From the NCBI RefSeq assembly GCF_001423085.1, contig NZ_LMNU01000045.1:124001-188000 (forward strand): a stretch of DNA of 64,000 nt, written 5' to 3'. The notes beneath the pieces were generated by a model. That model was not told where the DNA came from. It saw nothing but the letters and a program-made list of their open reading frames with translations, and made no database searches. Positions within the stretch are counted from its first letter, which is position 1. Every line of letters begins with the position of its first letter. Below are positions 34,231-43,441 of this stretch, piece after piece. The position numbers and the translations under genes were made by a program. Origin of the DNA: Methylobacterium sp. Leaf125. Lineage in GTDB: Bacteria; Pseudomonadota; Alphaproteobacteria; Rhizobiales; Beijerinckiaceae.

Positions 34231-35712
34231 ATGCTGGGTCTAAGGAAGAAGTCGGCCGCCGAGACGGACGCGAAGCTTGCGGCCCTCGACAAGTCGCAGG
34301 GCATCATCGAGTTCAACCTCGACGGCACGGTGATCAGTGCCAATCCGAACTTCCTCGCCGTCATCGGCTACGACCTGGCCGAGATCCGCGGGCAGCATCA
34401 CAGCCTCTTCGTCGAGCCCGCCCAGCGCGACACCGCCGCCTACGCCGCGTTCTGGGCCAAGCTGCGCCGGGGCGAGTACGAGGCCGCCCAGTACAAGCGC
34501 GTCGCCAAGGGCGGGCGCGAGGTCTGGATCGAGGCCTCCTACAACCCGATCCTCGACGGGGCCGGCAAGCCCTACAAGGTGGTCAAGTTCGCCACCGACA
34601 TCACGCAGCAGAAGAGGCAGGACGCCGACGTGCAGGGCCAGCTCGCCGCCCTGCACAAGGCCCAGGCGGTGATCTCCTTCAACCTCGACGGCACCGTCCT
34701 CGACGCCAACGCGAACTTCCTCGCCGCCGTCGGCTACACCCTGCCGGAGATCGTCGGCCGGCATCACCGGATGTTCGTGGAGCCCGGCGAGCGCGACAGC
34801 GCGGCCTATGCGGAGTTCTGGGACCGGCTGCGCCAGGGCACCTACCAGGCCGCCCAGTACAAGCGCGTCGCCAAGGGCGGGCGCGAGGTCTGGATCGAGG
34901 CCTCCTACAACCCGATCCTCGATGCCAGCGGGCACCCCTACAAGATCGTCAAGTTCGCCACCGACATCACCGCGCAGGTGACGCTTCTCAACGACCTGCG
35001 CCGGCTGATCGCTCAGAACTTCGGCGAGATCGACGGCGCGGTGCTGCTCACGAACAGCCAGACGCGGGAGGCCGACGCGGCGGCGAGCACCACCTCCAGC
35101 AACGTCCAGACCATGGCGGCGGCCTCCGAGGAACTCGCCGCCTCCGTCGCCGAGATCTCGCAGAGCATGGCCCATTCGCGGGTCGCCACCGAGGCGGCCC
35201 AGGGCCAGGTCGTCGCCGCCGCCGAGGCGACCCAGAAGCTGACCCAGGCCGCCGGCGCGATGAGCGGCATCGTCGGGCTGATCCAGACCATCGCCGGCCA
35301 GATCAACCTGCTGGCGCTCAACGCGACGATCGAGTCGGCCCGGGCCGGCGAGGCCGGCCGCGGCTTCGCGGTGGTGGCCCAGGAGGTGAAGAACCTCGCC
35401 AACCAGGCGGCCCGCGCCACCGAGCAGATCACCGGCGAGATCGACAACGTGCAGGCGGTGTCCAAGCAGGTCGGCGAGTCGCTCCAGACCATCCAGCTTT
35501 CCGTGACGCAGATGCGCGACTACGCCATCAGCACGGCGGCGGCGGTGGAGGAGCAGAGCGTCGTCACCCAGGACATGTCGGGCAACATGCAGCACGCCGC
35601 CAGCGCGGTCGCGGCGATCTCGCAGAACATCCAGGCGATCGGCCACTCGATCGGCCAGGTCTCCCGCGCGGTGGAGACCACCAAGGACGCCGCCCGGGTC
35701 CTCGCCCGCTAG
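34231..35712 (+). CDS. Cytoplasmic methyl-accepting chemotaxis protein with two PAS domains
   Basis: A 493-residue protein without membrane helices. PAS domains occupy about 21-125 and 143-247; each ends in KFATDIT. The signalling hairpin is at about 360-400 (INLLALNATIESARAGEAGR). It would sense an internal cue, such as redox or a bound cofactor, and control a CheA kinase. The two PAS copies share a 75-bp stretch of identical DNA at an offset of 366 bp, which points to recent duplication or gene conversion. The start MLGLRKKSAAETDAK at 34231 is preferred to an earlier one at 34132. Confidence 0.92.
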   Translation: MLGLRKKSAAETDAKLAALDKSQGIIEFNLDGTVISANPNFLAVIGYDLAEIRGQHHSLFVEPAQRDTAAYAAFWAKLRRGEYEAAQYKRVAKGGREVWIEASYNPILDGAGKPYKVVKFATDITQQKRQDADVQGQLAALHKAQAVISFNLDGTVLDANANFLAAVGYTLPEIVGRHHRMFVEPGERDSAAYAEFWDRLRQGTYQAAQYKRVAKGGREVWIEASYNPILDASGHPYKIVKFATDITAQVTLLNDLRRLIAQNFGEIDGAVLLTNSQTREADAAASTTSSNVQTMAAASEELAASVAEISQSMAHSRVATEAAQGQVVAAAEATQKLTQAAGAMSGIVGLIQTIAGQINLLALNATIESARAGEAGRGFAVVAQEVKNLANQAARATEQITGEIDNVQAVSKQVGESLQTIQLSVTQMRDYAISTAAAVEEQSVVTQDMSGNMQHAASAVAAISQNIQAIGHSIGQVSRAVETTKDAARVLAR

Positions 35713-35735
35713 GGGCCGCCCGCCCCCGCGCCGAC

Positions 35736-35789
35736 GCTCAGCCCTTGGCCGGCGCTCAGCCCTGGGCCGGCGCTCAGCCCTGGGCCGGC
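35736..35789. repeat. 18-bp tandem repeat, three units, covering the gdh stop codon
   Basis: Three units of GCTCAGCCCTKGGCCGGC (35736, 35754, 35772). The third spans the stop of the reverse-strand glutamate dehydrogenase, so each unit carries a TGA in that frame. Confidence 0.85.
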
Positions 35790-38700
35790 GCCCCCTTGGG
35801 ACGCGCCAGGTCGGCCAGCAGGCTCGCCGCCACCGTCGCCTTGGAGACCGTGAGCCCCGAGGCCGTCACCGCCTCCAGGGTGGCGCGGGCATGGTCGAGG
35901 GCCGCGCCGCGGCTCCGGCTCCAGGCCGTCACCGCCTCGGGCCCGGCCCCCACCGTGCCGATGACCTCGGCGGTCAGCCGGCGGTGGGCGGTGGCGATGG
36001 TCGAGACGGCCCGCTCCAGGGCGATGCGGTCGTAGGTGTCGCCGGTGGCGACCGCCCGGGCGGCCGCCGCGAGTTCGGAGAGCCGGAGGGCCCGGTCCAG
36101 GGCGAAGTGGGTCGCGGCGATGTCGGGCATCGCGCCGCCGCCGGTCTCGGCGATCCGGACGATGTCGGGGGCCGAGGTCAGGGCGGTGAGCGCCGCGAGG
36201 CGGCGGGCCGGCGCCGCGGCCATGCCGAGGCCGACGAGTTCGGCCTCGCGCGCGGCCAGCTGTCCGTTCACCGCCTCCCCCATCACCTCCGGCAGGGCCG
36301 CCTGCAGGGCGCTGATGCCCTCGCGGTAGCGGGCGACGATGGGGGCGACGCCGCCCGAGAGGTCGAGGTTGCGCAGGAACCAGACGATCCGGCCCACGAG
36401 CAGGTCCTGCACCTCGGCGTAGAGGGCGATCTGCGCCTGCCCGGCGATGGCGCCGGCCAGCCCGTCGATGGCGAGGTTCAGCTCCATCAGGCCGTAGGCG
36501 TCGCGGGTGATGGCGTAGGCCTTGGCGATGGCGCTCGCATCGGCGCCGGTCTCCTCCACGAGGCGGGTGACGAGGGAGGGCCCGCCGCGGTTGACGATGA
36601 TGTTGGAGAGCGCGGTGCTGATGATCTCCCGGCGCAGGCGGTGGCCGTTCACCGCGTCGGGGAATTGCTGGCGCAGGGCGGCGGGGAAGTAGCGCTGCAG
36701 CTCCCGGTCGAAATAGGGGTCGTTCGGCGCCGTGCTGGCCAGGAGCGCGTCGTAGAGGGCGAGCTTGGCGTAGGCGAGGAGCACCGCGTATTCCGGCCGG
36801 GTCAGCCCCTCCCCCCGGCGCATCCGCTCGGCGATGGCGGCATCGTCCGGCAGCAGCTCCACGCCGCGGTCCAGGCGCCCCTCCGCCTCCAGGGCCTGCA
36901 TCGTCCGCATGGCGAAGCCCGTCTCGGGCAGGCCCCGGTGCTGGGCCAGGGAGAGCGCCAGGGTCTGGAGCTGGTTGTTGCGCAGCACCAGGGCGGCGAC
37001 CTCGTCGGTCATCGCCACCAGGAGGGCGTTGCGGGCTTGCCCGTCGAGGCGGCCGTCGCGCTCCGGGGTCATCAGCGCGATCTTGATGTTCACCTCCACG
37101 TCGGAGGTGTTCACCCCGGCGGAGTTGTCGATGGCGTCGGTGTTGAGGCGGACCCCGTTGCGGGCCGCCTCGATGCGCCCGCGCTGGGTCGCCCCGAGAT
37201 TGGCGCCCTCGCCGATGACCTTGGCCCGGACCATCGCGCCGGTGATGCGCACCGCGTCGTTGGCGCGGTCGCCGGCCTCCTCGTCGGATTCCGCGGCGGC
37301 GCGGATATAGGTGCCGATGCCGCCGAACCAGAGCAGGTCCACCGGCGCCTTCAGGATCGCCTGCATCAGCTCCGCCGGCGTCGCCGTGTCCTGGGCGAGG
37401 CCGAGCACCGCCTGGATCTCGGGCGAGAGCGGGATGGTCTTCAGGCTGCGGGCGTAGAGGCCGCCGCCGGGCGAGATCAGGCCGGCGTCGTAGTCGCGCC
37501 AGGAGGAGCGCCCGAGGTCGAACAGGCGCCGGCGCTCGGCGAAGCTCGCGGCCGCGTCGGGGTTCGGGTCGAGGAAGATGTCGCGGTGGTCGAAGGCCGC
37601 CACGAGGCGCAGGGCGCGCGACAGCAGCATGCCGTTGCCGAAGACGTCGCCGGACATGTCGCCCACGCCCGCCACCGTGATCGGGTCGCTCTGGGTGTCG
37701 ATGTCCATCTCGCGGAAGTGGCGCTTCACCGCCTCCCAGGCGCCGCGGGCGGTGATGCCCATGCCCTTGTGGTCGTAGCCCTGGCTGCCGCCCGAGGCGA
37801 AGGCGTCGCCGAGCCAGTGGCCGCGCTCGGCCGAGAGGGCGTTGGCGATGTCCGAGAAGGTGGCGGTGCCCTTGTCGGCCGCCACTACGAGATAGGCGTC
37901 GTCGGAATCGTGCCGCACCGTGTCGGCCGGCGGCACGATGGCGTCGCCGACGATGTTGTCGGTGAGTTCGAGCAGCGTGCGGATGAAGATCCGGTAGCTC
38001 TCGGTGCCCTCGGCCATCCAGGCCTGCCGGTCCGAGGCCGGGGGCAAGCGCTTGGGGAAGAAGCCGCCCTTGGCGCCCACCGGCACGATCACGGCGTTCT
38101 TCACCTGCTGGGCCTTCACCAGGCCGAGCACCTCGGTGCGGAAATCCTCCGGCCGGTCGGACCAGCGCAGGCCGCCGCGGGCGACGTAGCCGAAGCGCAG
38201 GTGCACGCCCTCGACCCGGGGCGCATAGACGAAGATCTCGAAGAACGGGCGCGGCAGCGGCATGCCGCTGACCTTGGCGCAGGCGAACTTGAAGGCGATG
38301 GCCTCCCGGCGTCCGCCGCCCGGGGCGACCTGGAAGAAGTTGGTCCGCAGGGCCGCCTCGATCAGGTTGACGAAGCGGCGCAGGATGCGGTCCTCGTCGA
38401 GGCTGGTCACGGCGGCGAGGTCCGTCTCGATCCCGGCGCGGATCTCGGCCTGGGCCGCCTCGCGGTCGCCGGGGGCGGCCGGGTCGAACCGGGCCCGGAA
38501 CAGCGCGACCAGGGCGCGGGCGACGCCCGGATGCGCGCTGAGGGTGGCGGCAAGGTAGTCCTGGCCGTAGCGGATGCGGAGCTGGCGCAGGTAGCGGCCG
38601 AGGGCGCGCAGCAGGGCGACGTCGCGCCAGGGCAGCTCGGCCTCCAGCACGAGGCGGTTGTAGCCGTCGGATTCGGCGAGCCCCGTGCCGAGCGCCAGGA

Positions 38701-40645
38701 GCGCCTCCTCCAGCAGGGTCTCGAGACGGCCGAGATCGATGGCCGCGCCGGTGGCGCGCTCCAGCAGCATGTCGTGCAGCCAGACCCGGCCGGCCTCGTC
38801 GGCCCCGGGGGGCAGGATGCGGTAGGTCCGCTCGTTGACGACCCGGAAGCCGAGATTCTCGAGCACCGGCACCCGCTCGGACAGGGAGAGCGAGGCGCCC
38901 CGCGAAAACACCTTCAGGCGGATCTGCGCCTCCGGGTCGGTGGCGCGCCGGCCGATATCGGCCGCCCGGGGCCGCTCGGGGCTGAGGCGCTCCAGGGTCA
39001 TGATGTCGGCGATGGCGACCGCGGGGGCGAAGCTCTCGCGATAGGCCGCCGAGAAGGCCTCGCCGTAGCGGGCGGCCAGGATCCGGGCTTCCGCGCCGTC
39101 CAGGGTCTCGGCGAGGGCCGCCCGCAATTCGTCGCCCCAGGTGCGGACCAGGGCGGCGATGCCGGCCTCCAGGGCGGCGGGATCGCGCTCGGGCGCGCCG
39201 GATTCGGGCAGGCCGATGATGACATGGGTGCGGGCGAGCGGCCCGTCCGGGAAATACGGGTAGGCCGCCGAGACCCGGCCGCCGTATTCGCTGGCGAGGT
39301 AGGCGCCGATCCGCGCCCGCACGGTGGAATCGTAGCGGTCCTTCGGCACGTAGACGAGGAGCGAGACGAAGCGGCCGAAGCGGTCGGGCCGCGACAGCAC
39401 CCGCAGGCGCGGCCGGTCGGCGAGGTGGGCGATGGCGAGGCTGAAGCGGTAGAGCCGGTCGGCGTCGATCTGGAACAGGTCGTCGCGCGGGTAGGTCTCC
39501 AGCACGTCGAGGAGGCCGCGCCCCGCATGGCTCGTGGGATCGAGGCCCGCGCGCAGGGCCACCTGCGCCACCTTCTCGCGCAGGTACGGGATCTCCCGCG
39601 TCGGCAGGGTGTAGGCGCTCGCGTTGAACAGGCCGACGATGCCGACCTCGCCGGTCAGGCGGCCGTCCGCGCCGAACAGCTTGCAGGCGATGTAGTCGAG
39701 ATGGGCGGCCCGGTGGACCCGGGACTTCACGCTGGCCTTGGTGATGATGAGGGCCTGCGGACCCTCGAGGAAGGCGCGGATCTCCGGCGTCATGTCCACG
39801 AGGGCGCCGCCGCGCCGGAGCACCGCCACCGCCGGATCGCGCAGCAACCCCAGGCCCGAGCCCTCCACCAGGGCATGCTCCGCCCCGGAGAGGCTGTGCT
39901 CCCGCAGGCCCAGCACCGTGAAGTGCCCCGCGCCGAGCCAGGCCAGGAAAGCGCGCGCCTCCGCGACCTCCTCCGACGGCAGGGGCGGCGGGGCGGCGGC
40001 GTAGGCCTCCGCGAGGCCGGCCAGCCGGCTGGCCATGGCGTCCTGGTCGTCGGTGGCCAAGGCGACGTCGTGGAACACGCGGGCCAGGCCCTCGACGAGG
40101 CGGGTGCGGGCCTCGCCGGCATCGAGCCGGTCGAGATGGATGTGGATGAAGCTCTCCCGCGCGAACCCCGCCTGCGTGTCGGCGGTGGTCTCCCCCACAA
40201 CCCGGACCAGGGCGCCCGCGTCGTCGCGCTCGACGCCGAGGATCGGGTGGGCGACGAGGTGGGGCGCCAACCCCTGCTCCGTCAGCTCGGCCAGGGCGGA
40301 ATCGAGCAGGAACGGCCGGTTGTCGTTGACGACTTCGACGATGGTCAGGTCGCGCATCCGTCCCTCGCGCAGAACGGCACGGTCACTGACGGACAGGTTG
40401 GCGGCTGCGCCCGGATGCCGGGGCGCGGCGAGGTGCCCCCGGGCCGCCAGGGCGAGATCGGCGAGATCCTGCGCCGTGTAGGGCGCGAGGTCCTCGGGGG
40501 GCACGCGCCCGAACAGGTCGGTGACGAAGCCGCCGGGGCCGCCCTGCTCCGCGACCCGGTCGGCCGCGGCGCCGAGAAGGTCCGTGCGGGCACCCCGGGC
40601 CTCGGGGCTGGACAGGGCGGCGTTCCGTTCCAGGGCCATGGTCAT
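35774..40645 (-). CDS. Large NAD-dependent glutamate dehydrogenase (about 180 kDa class)
   Basis: A 1623-residue protein, the normal length of the L_180 class. It has long N-terminal regulatory segments, then the catalytic core with the dehydrogenase motif VPVGAKGGFFPKRLPP, LRWSDRPEDFRTEVLGLVKA, and the nucleotide-binding region ITVAGVGDMSGDVFGNGML. It deaminates glutamate to 2-oxoglutarate with NAD+. The ATG at 40645 follows AAGGACACG; a second ATG two codons on (40639) is equally possible. The frame is open to 40834. It is monocistronic and ends in an 18-bp repeat. Confidence 0.95.
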   Translation of the reverse strand: MTMALERNAALSSPEARGARTDLLGAAADRVAEQGGPGGFVTDLFGRVPPEDLAPYTAQDLADLALAARGHLAAPRHPGAAANLSVSDRAVLREGRMRDLTIVEVVNDNRPFLLDSALAELTEQGLAPHLVAHPILGVERDDAGALVRVVGETTADTQAGFARESFIHIHLDRLDAGEARTRLVEGLARVFHDVALATDDQDAMASRLAGLAEAYAAAPPPLPSEEVAEARAFLAWLGAGHFTVLGLREHSLSGAEHALVEGSGLGLLRDPAVAVLRRGGALVDMTPEIRAFLEGPQALIITKASVKSRVHRAAHLDYIACKLFGADGRLTGEVGIVGLFNASAYTLPTREIPYLREKVAQVALRAGLDPTSHAGRGLLDVLETYPRDDLFQIDADRLYRFSLAIAHLADRPRLRVLSRPDRFGRFVSLLVYVPKDRYDSTVRARIGAYLASEYGGRVSAAYPYFPDGPLARTHVIIGLPESGAPERDPAALEAGIAALVRTWGDELRAALAETLDGAEARILAARYGEAFSAAYRESFAPAVAIADIMTLERLSPERPRAADIGRRATDPEAQIRLKVFSRGASLSLSERVPVLENLGFRVVNERTYRILPPGADEAGRVWLHDMLLERATGAAIDLGRLETLLEEALLALGTGLAESDGYNRLVLEAELPWRDVALLRALGRYLRQLRIRYGQDYLAATLSAHPGVARALVALFRARFDPAAPGDREAAQAEIRAGIETDLAAVTSLDEDRILRRFVNLIEAALRTNFFQVAPGGGRREAIAFKFACAKVSGMPLPRPFFEIFVYAPRVEGVHLRFGYVARGGLRWSDRPEDFRTEVLGLVKAQQVKNAVIVPVGAKGGFFPKRLPPASDRQAWMAEGTESYRIFIRTLLELTDNIVGDAIVPPADTVRHDSDDAYLVVAADKGTATFSDIANALSAERGHWLGDAFASGGSQGYDHKGMGITARGAWEAVKRHFREMDIDTQSDPITVAGVGDMSGDVFGNGMLLSRALRLVAAFDHRDIFLDPNPDAAASFAERRRLFDLGRSSWRDYDAGLISPGGGLYARSLKTIPLSPEIQAVLGLAQDTATPAELMQAILKAPVDLLWFGGIGTYIRAAAESDEEAGDRANDAVRITGAMVRAKVIGEGANLGATQRGRIEAARNGVRLNTDAIDNSAGVNTSDVEVNIKIALMTPERDGRLDGQARNALLVAMTDEVAALVLRNNQLQTLALSLAQHRGLPETGFAMRTMQALEAEGRLDRGVELLPDDAAIAERMRRGEGLTRPEYAVLLAYAKLALYDALLASTAPNDPYFDRELQRYFPAALRQQFPDAVNGHRLRREIISTALSNIIVNRGGPSLVTRLVEETGADASAIAKAYAITRDAYGLMELNLAIDGLAGAIAGQAQIALYAEVQDLLVGRIVWFLRNLDLSGGVAPIVARYREGISALQAALPEVMGEAVNGQLAAREAELVGLGMAAAPARRLAALTALTSAPDIVRIAETGGGAMPDIAATHFALDRALRLSELAAAARAVATGDTYDRIALERAVSTIATAHRRLTAEVIGTVGAGPEAVTAWSRSRGAALDHARATLEAVTASGLTVSKATVAASLLADLARPKGAPAQG

Positions 40646-41762
40646 CGTGTCCTTGCGGCGGGCGTCGGCGCGCTCGCGCGGGGCTGGTCCCGCTCCCGGC
40701 AGGCCGCGGCGGCGTTCGGGCGGGGCCGGCCCGTTGGGCGGAGGGAGGCGGGGGGACGGGGGCTGGATCGCATCGTCGGGTCGCCGATCTCTCTGCCGGC
40801 CCGCGATTCGCCCGCGGTGGCCGCCGCGCCCCACTTGAGCATCGGCCTCCGGCTCTTGCCAGGGCCGGACGGCCGGATCGGGCCCGGGCGGCTACGACCG
40901 GCGGTCGATGTCAGGCTTTGTGGGCCGCGCACGGCACGGGTGCGGCCCGAGAGCGGCCGTGGCCGCGGCACGCGGTCTGCAGCAAGCGGTCTGGAGCAGG
41001 CGGTCCGAAGCACGCCCGCGAAGCCTGAAGCGTATCCGGGCCATCCGGGGCGGGTCCCACAGCCCGACGCGTGGGCTCGTCCGGCAAGTCGACCCGCGAC
41101 GAACGACCCTATCCATGCGTGCTATTCCCGTCCTCTATTCTCGAATTCTCACGAATTCTTGAAGACAACCCAGGGTTTTATCGGCCATTTTCAGTCTTGG
41201 AAGATGGTCATTTTCACGCAACTACAATGTCCGACTGTCTGCGAAGGCTTCATCCGTCCGCGAAAGTTGGGAGACGCGAAGAGCTTGCGATCACCCGAGG
41301 AGAGAATTCCTGCGACCGCGATCGGGCGGACACCGCGTCCCCCGATGCACCGCCCGACTCCGACCCGATTCGACCCCGCGCCGAGCGCGCAGCCCGGTCT
41401 CCGGCAAGGGGCGGGAGCAGACGTACGGCTCTGCACGCAAGGGAGCCGGTTCAGGACCAGCCACCGGGCGGACGCGGCTCCGGGACGGGTCCGGCAGCCG
41501 TCGCGTCGGCGTATCGCGTTGCGATCGAAGACAAACATCCAAGGGCATGGCGCCTGCGGCTCAGGCCGAGCGCGTCGCTCCGCGGCAATGCTGCGGCCGG
41601 GAAACGCCTCTGCGGCGCGGCAACACCTCCTCGGTCTTGTAGCATATCAGAGCTATTGTGAATGATTTTTAATGTAGCGCCCCGGCTTTTAACTGGACTT
41701 GCCGCGATGGGCTCTCATAATCCAGCAAGGTGCAGGCAACGTGTGCCTGCACTTACGTAGTC
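40646..41762. other. Long intergenic region, no gene seen
   Basis: About 1.1 kb between the divergent glutamate dehydrogenase and PAS-HTH genes. Frames in it are Arg/Pro-rich or broken. Two parts are clearly A+T-richer: around 41120-41230 (with the palindrome GAATTCTCACGAATTC) and around 41640-41700. They may be promoters or old transferred DNA. Confidence 0.45.
41730..41752. promoter_or_regulatory. Perfect inverted repeat before the PAS-HTH gene
   Basis: GTGCAGGCA-ACGTG-TGCCTGCAC lies 10 bases before the ATG. It could be an operator for the encoded HTH protein or a hairpin hiding the start region, since no clear ribosome-binding site is seen. Confidence 0.5.
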
Positions 41763-42890
41763 ATGAGAGATGATTCCTTGTTTTCCGCCAGTCTGATCCG
41801 TTCCGGAATTTCTGTGCCGAGAGAGGAACCGCGTCAGCCCGTTCCCGCCTCGCTCGCGCAGATTCTCCGGCTGGTCGAGGAACTGGCGCAGATCGGGCTC
41901 TGGTCCATCGACCTCCGGTCGGGCGTGCTCTCGCTCTCGGACGGCGTCGCCCGGCTCACCGGCCTCTCCCAGCAGACCACCCGGATGGAGGCGCTGCGCG
42001 CCCTCGTCCATCCCGAGGACAGCCCGATCTTCGAGGAGGTCTCGGCCGCGCTGCGGACCGGGATCCCGGTCGACCGCGGATTCCGGATCGTTCGGCCGGA
42101 TCGAACCGTGCGCTGGGTCGAGTTCAAGGGGAACGTGGTGCTGGGGGCGGATTCCCGTCCGGTCCGGGCCGACGGCCTGATCGTGGACGTCACCAGCCGG
42201 CATGAGACCACGCAATCGGTCCTGCGCAACCAGGCGCGCTACGAGGGTCTGGTCCAGGCGATCGCGGCCGTGGTCTGGCTGATGAGCCCGGACGGGGTCC
42301 ATCAGCCGTCCCCGAGCTGGTGCACCCTGACGGGTCAGACCCCGGAGGAGTGGCATGCCGGCGGCTGGGCCTCGGCGATCCATCCCGAGGACCGGGAGCG
42401 CGCGGCCAGCGCCTGGGCGACGGCCTTCCGCCGGCAGGAACCCTACGAAGCCAATTACCGCCTGCGGCGCGCCGACGGGGATTACCGCTGGGTCAGCAGC
42501 CGGGCCGTCCCGGTGCTCAATCCCGACCGCTCGGTCCGGGAGTGGATCGGCCTCGTCATCGACATGACCAGCACGGCCAGCGTGATGACCCAGCCCCGGG
42601 ACCTGGCGCTGTTCGACATTTCGGGGCCGCTGATCCGGAGCGCCCGGGCGATGCTCAACTGGTCGATCCCGGACCTCGCGGCGGCCGCCGAGGTCTCGGG
42701 CTCCAGCATCAAGCGATTCGAGGAGAGCGGCGGTGCCGCGCTGCGGCCGCGGACGCGCGCCGCCATCCGGAACGCGCTGGAAGCCGCCGGCATCACGTTC
42801 GTCGCGCGCCTGTCCGGCGAGGTCGGCCTGGTCTTCCGGCCGGTCGCGCCCGAGGCGCAACGGGAGTCCCGACCCGACACCGCCGACTGA
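41763..42890 (+). CDS. Double-PAS protein with C-terminal XRE-like helix-turn-helix
   Basis: A 375-residue protein. PAS 1 (about 35-145; GLWSIDLRSGVLSLSDGVAR, then VRWVEFKGNVV) and PAS 2 (about 160-270; YEGLVQAIAAVVWLMSPDGV, DYRWVSSRAVPVL) are followed by a Cro-like domain (about 290-345; NWSIPDLAAAAEVSGSSIKR). That C-terminal type is common in rhizobial regulators. It probably senses a signal and binds DNA directly. The ATG at 41763 is preferred; an earlier in-frame ATG at 41730 lies inside the inverted repeat. Confidence 0.85.
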   Translation: MRDDSLFSASLIRSGISVPREEPRQPVPASLAQILRLVEELAQIGLWSIDLRSGVLSLSDGVARLTGLSQQTTRMEALRALVHPEDSPIFEEVSAALRTGIPVDRGFRIVRPDRTVRWVEFKGNVVLGADSRPVRADGLIVDVTSRHETTQSVLRNQARYEGLVQAIAAVVWLMSPDGVHQPSPSWCTLTGQTPEEWHAGGWASAIHPEDRERAASAWATAFRRQEPYEANYRLRRADGDYRWVSSRAVPVLNPDRSVREWIGLVIDMTSTASVMTQPRDLALFDISGPLIRSARAMLNWSIPDLAAAAEVSGSSIKRFEESGGAALRPRTRAAIRNALEAAGITFVARLSGEVGLVFRPVAPEAQRESRPDTAD

Positions 42891-42904
42891 GGCGGCACGG
42901 GGCC

Positions 42905-42933
42905 GCCGGTCGCGCGACCTCGACGCGACCGGC
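42905..42933. terminator. Hairpin between convergent PAS-HTH and FKBP genes
   Basis: GCCGGTCGCG pairs perfectly with CGCGACCGGC around a 9-base loop. No T-run follows on the forward strand. Confidence 0.55.
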
Positions 42934-42941
42934 GTGGTATA

Positions 42942-43361
42942 CTAGCGGGCGCCGAGAAGCTCGACGTCGAAGATCAGGGTCGCGTTGGGCGGGATCACGC
43001 CGCCGGCGCCGCGCGGGCCGTAGCCCTGGTCCGGCGGGATGATCAGCGTGCGCTTGCCGCCGACCTTCATCGTGGCGACGCCCGTATCCCAGCCGGCGAT
43101 GACCTGCCCGGCGCCGAGGGTGAAGGTGAAGGGCGTGCCGCGATCCCGCGAGGAATCGAACTTCTTGCCCGGCTTGCCACCGTCGTCGAGCCAGCCTGTG
43201 TAGTGGACGCTGACCTTCTGGCCGGCCTTCGGCTCGGGGCCGGTGCCCACGACCTCGTCACGGTACTGGAGGCCCGAGGGGGTGGTGATGGTCTCGGCGG
43301 ATGCGGATGCAGTCATGGCGAGGATCAAGGCTCCGGTGAGGGCATAGAGGGGACGGCGCAT
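42942..43361 (-). CDS. FKBP-type peptidyl-prolyl cis-trans isomerase, exported
   Basis: A 139-residue protein. The signal peptide is residues 1-22 (ending ASASA). The FKBP domain has VSVHYTGWLDDGGK, KKFDSSRDRGTPFTF, QVIAGWDTGVATMKVGGKR and the end IPPNATLIFDVELL. All the active-site landmarks are present. It helps fold proteins in the periplasm. It lies 80 bp downstream of the GNAT gene on the same strand. Confidence 0.95.
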   Translation of the reverse strand: MRRPLYALTGALILAMTASASAETITTPSGLQYRDEVVGTGPEPKAGQKVSVHYTGWLDDGGKPGKKFDSSRDRGTPFTFTLGAGQVIAGWDTGVATMKVGGKRTLIIPPDQGYGPRGAGGVIPPNATLIFDVELLGAR

Positions 43362-43441
43362 GGTAGGTCCTGTCTGGCATGCCGAGGCGGCGCAGTAGCA
43401 CGGACTCGCCAGGACGTCACAATCCCGCTCGGCACCCGCCC

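Noticed and set aside
16245..35789. Short repeats as CRISPR arrays
   Set aside because: The 14-18-bp units are contiguous without spacers, and no cas gene is present.
41071..41661. A 196-codon forward frame in the 1.1-kb gap
   Set aside because: Arg/Pro-rich in the second half, with no conserved motif and no ribosome-binding site.
35891..41665. A very long forward open frame (over 1900 codons) opposite the glutamate dehydrogenase gene
   Set aside because: Its product is Gly/Arg/Val-rich with no domain, and the reverse strand encodes a complete known enzyme. High GC keeps the antisense frame open.
42935..42951. A TGGTAT at the end of the FKBP gene as a further GntR site
   Set aside because: The second half-site is missing (CGGGCG instead of ATACCA) and it lies at a gene end.
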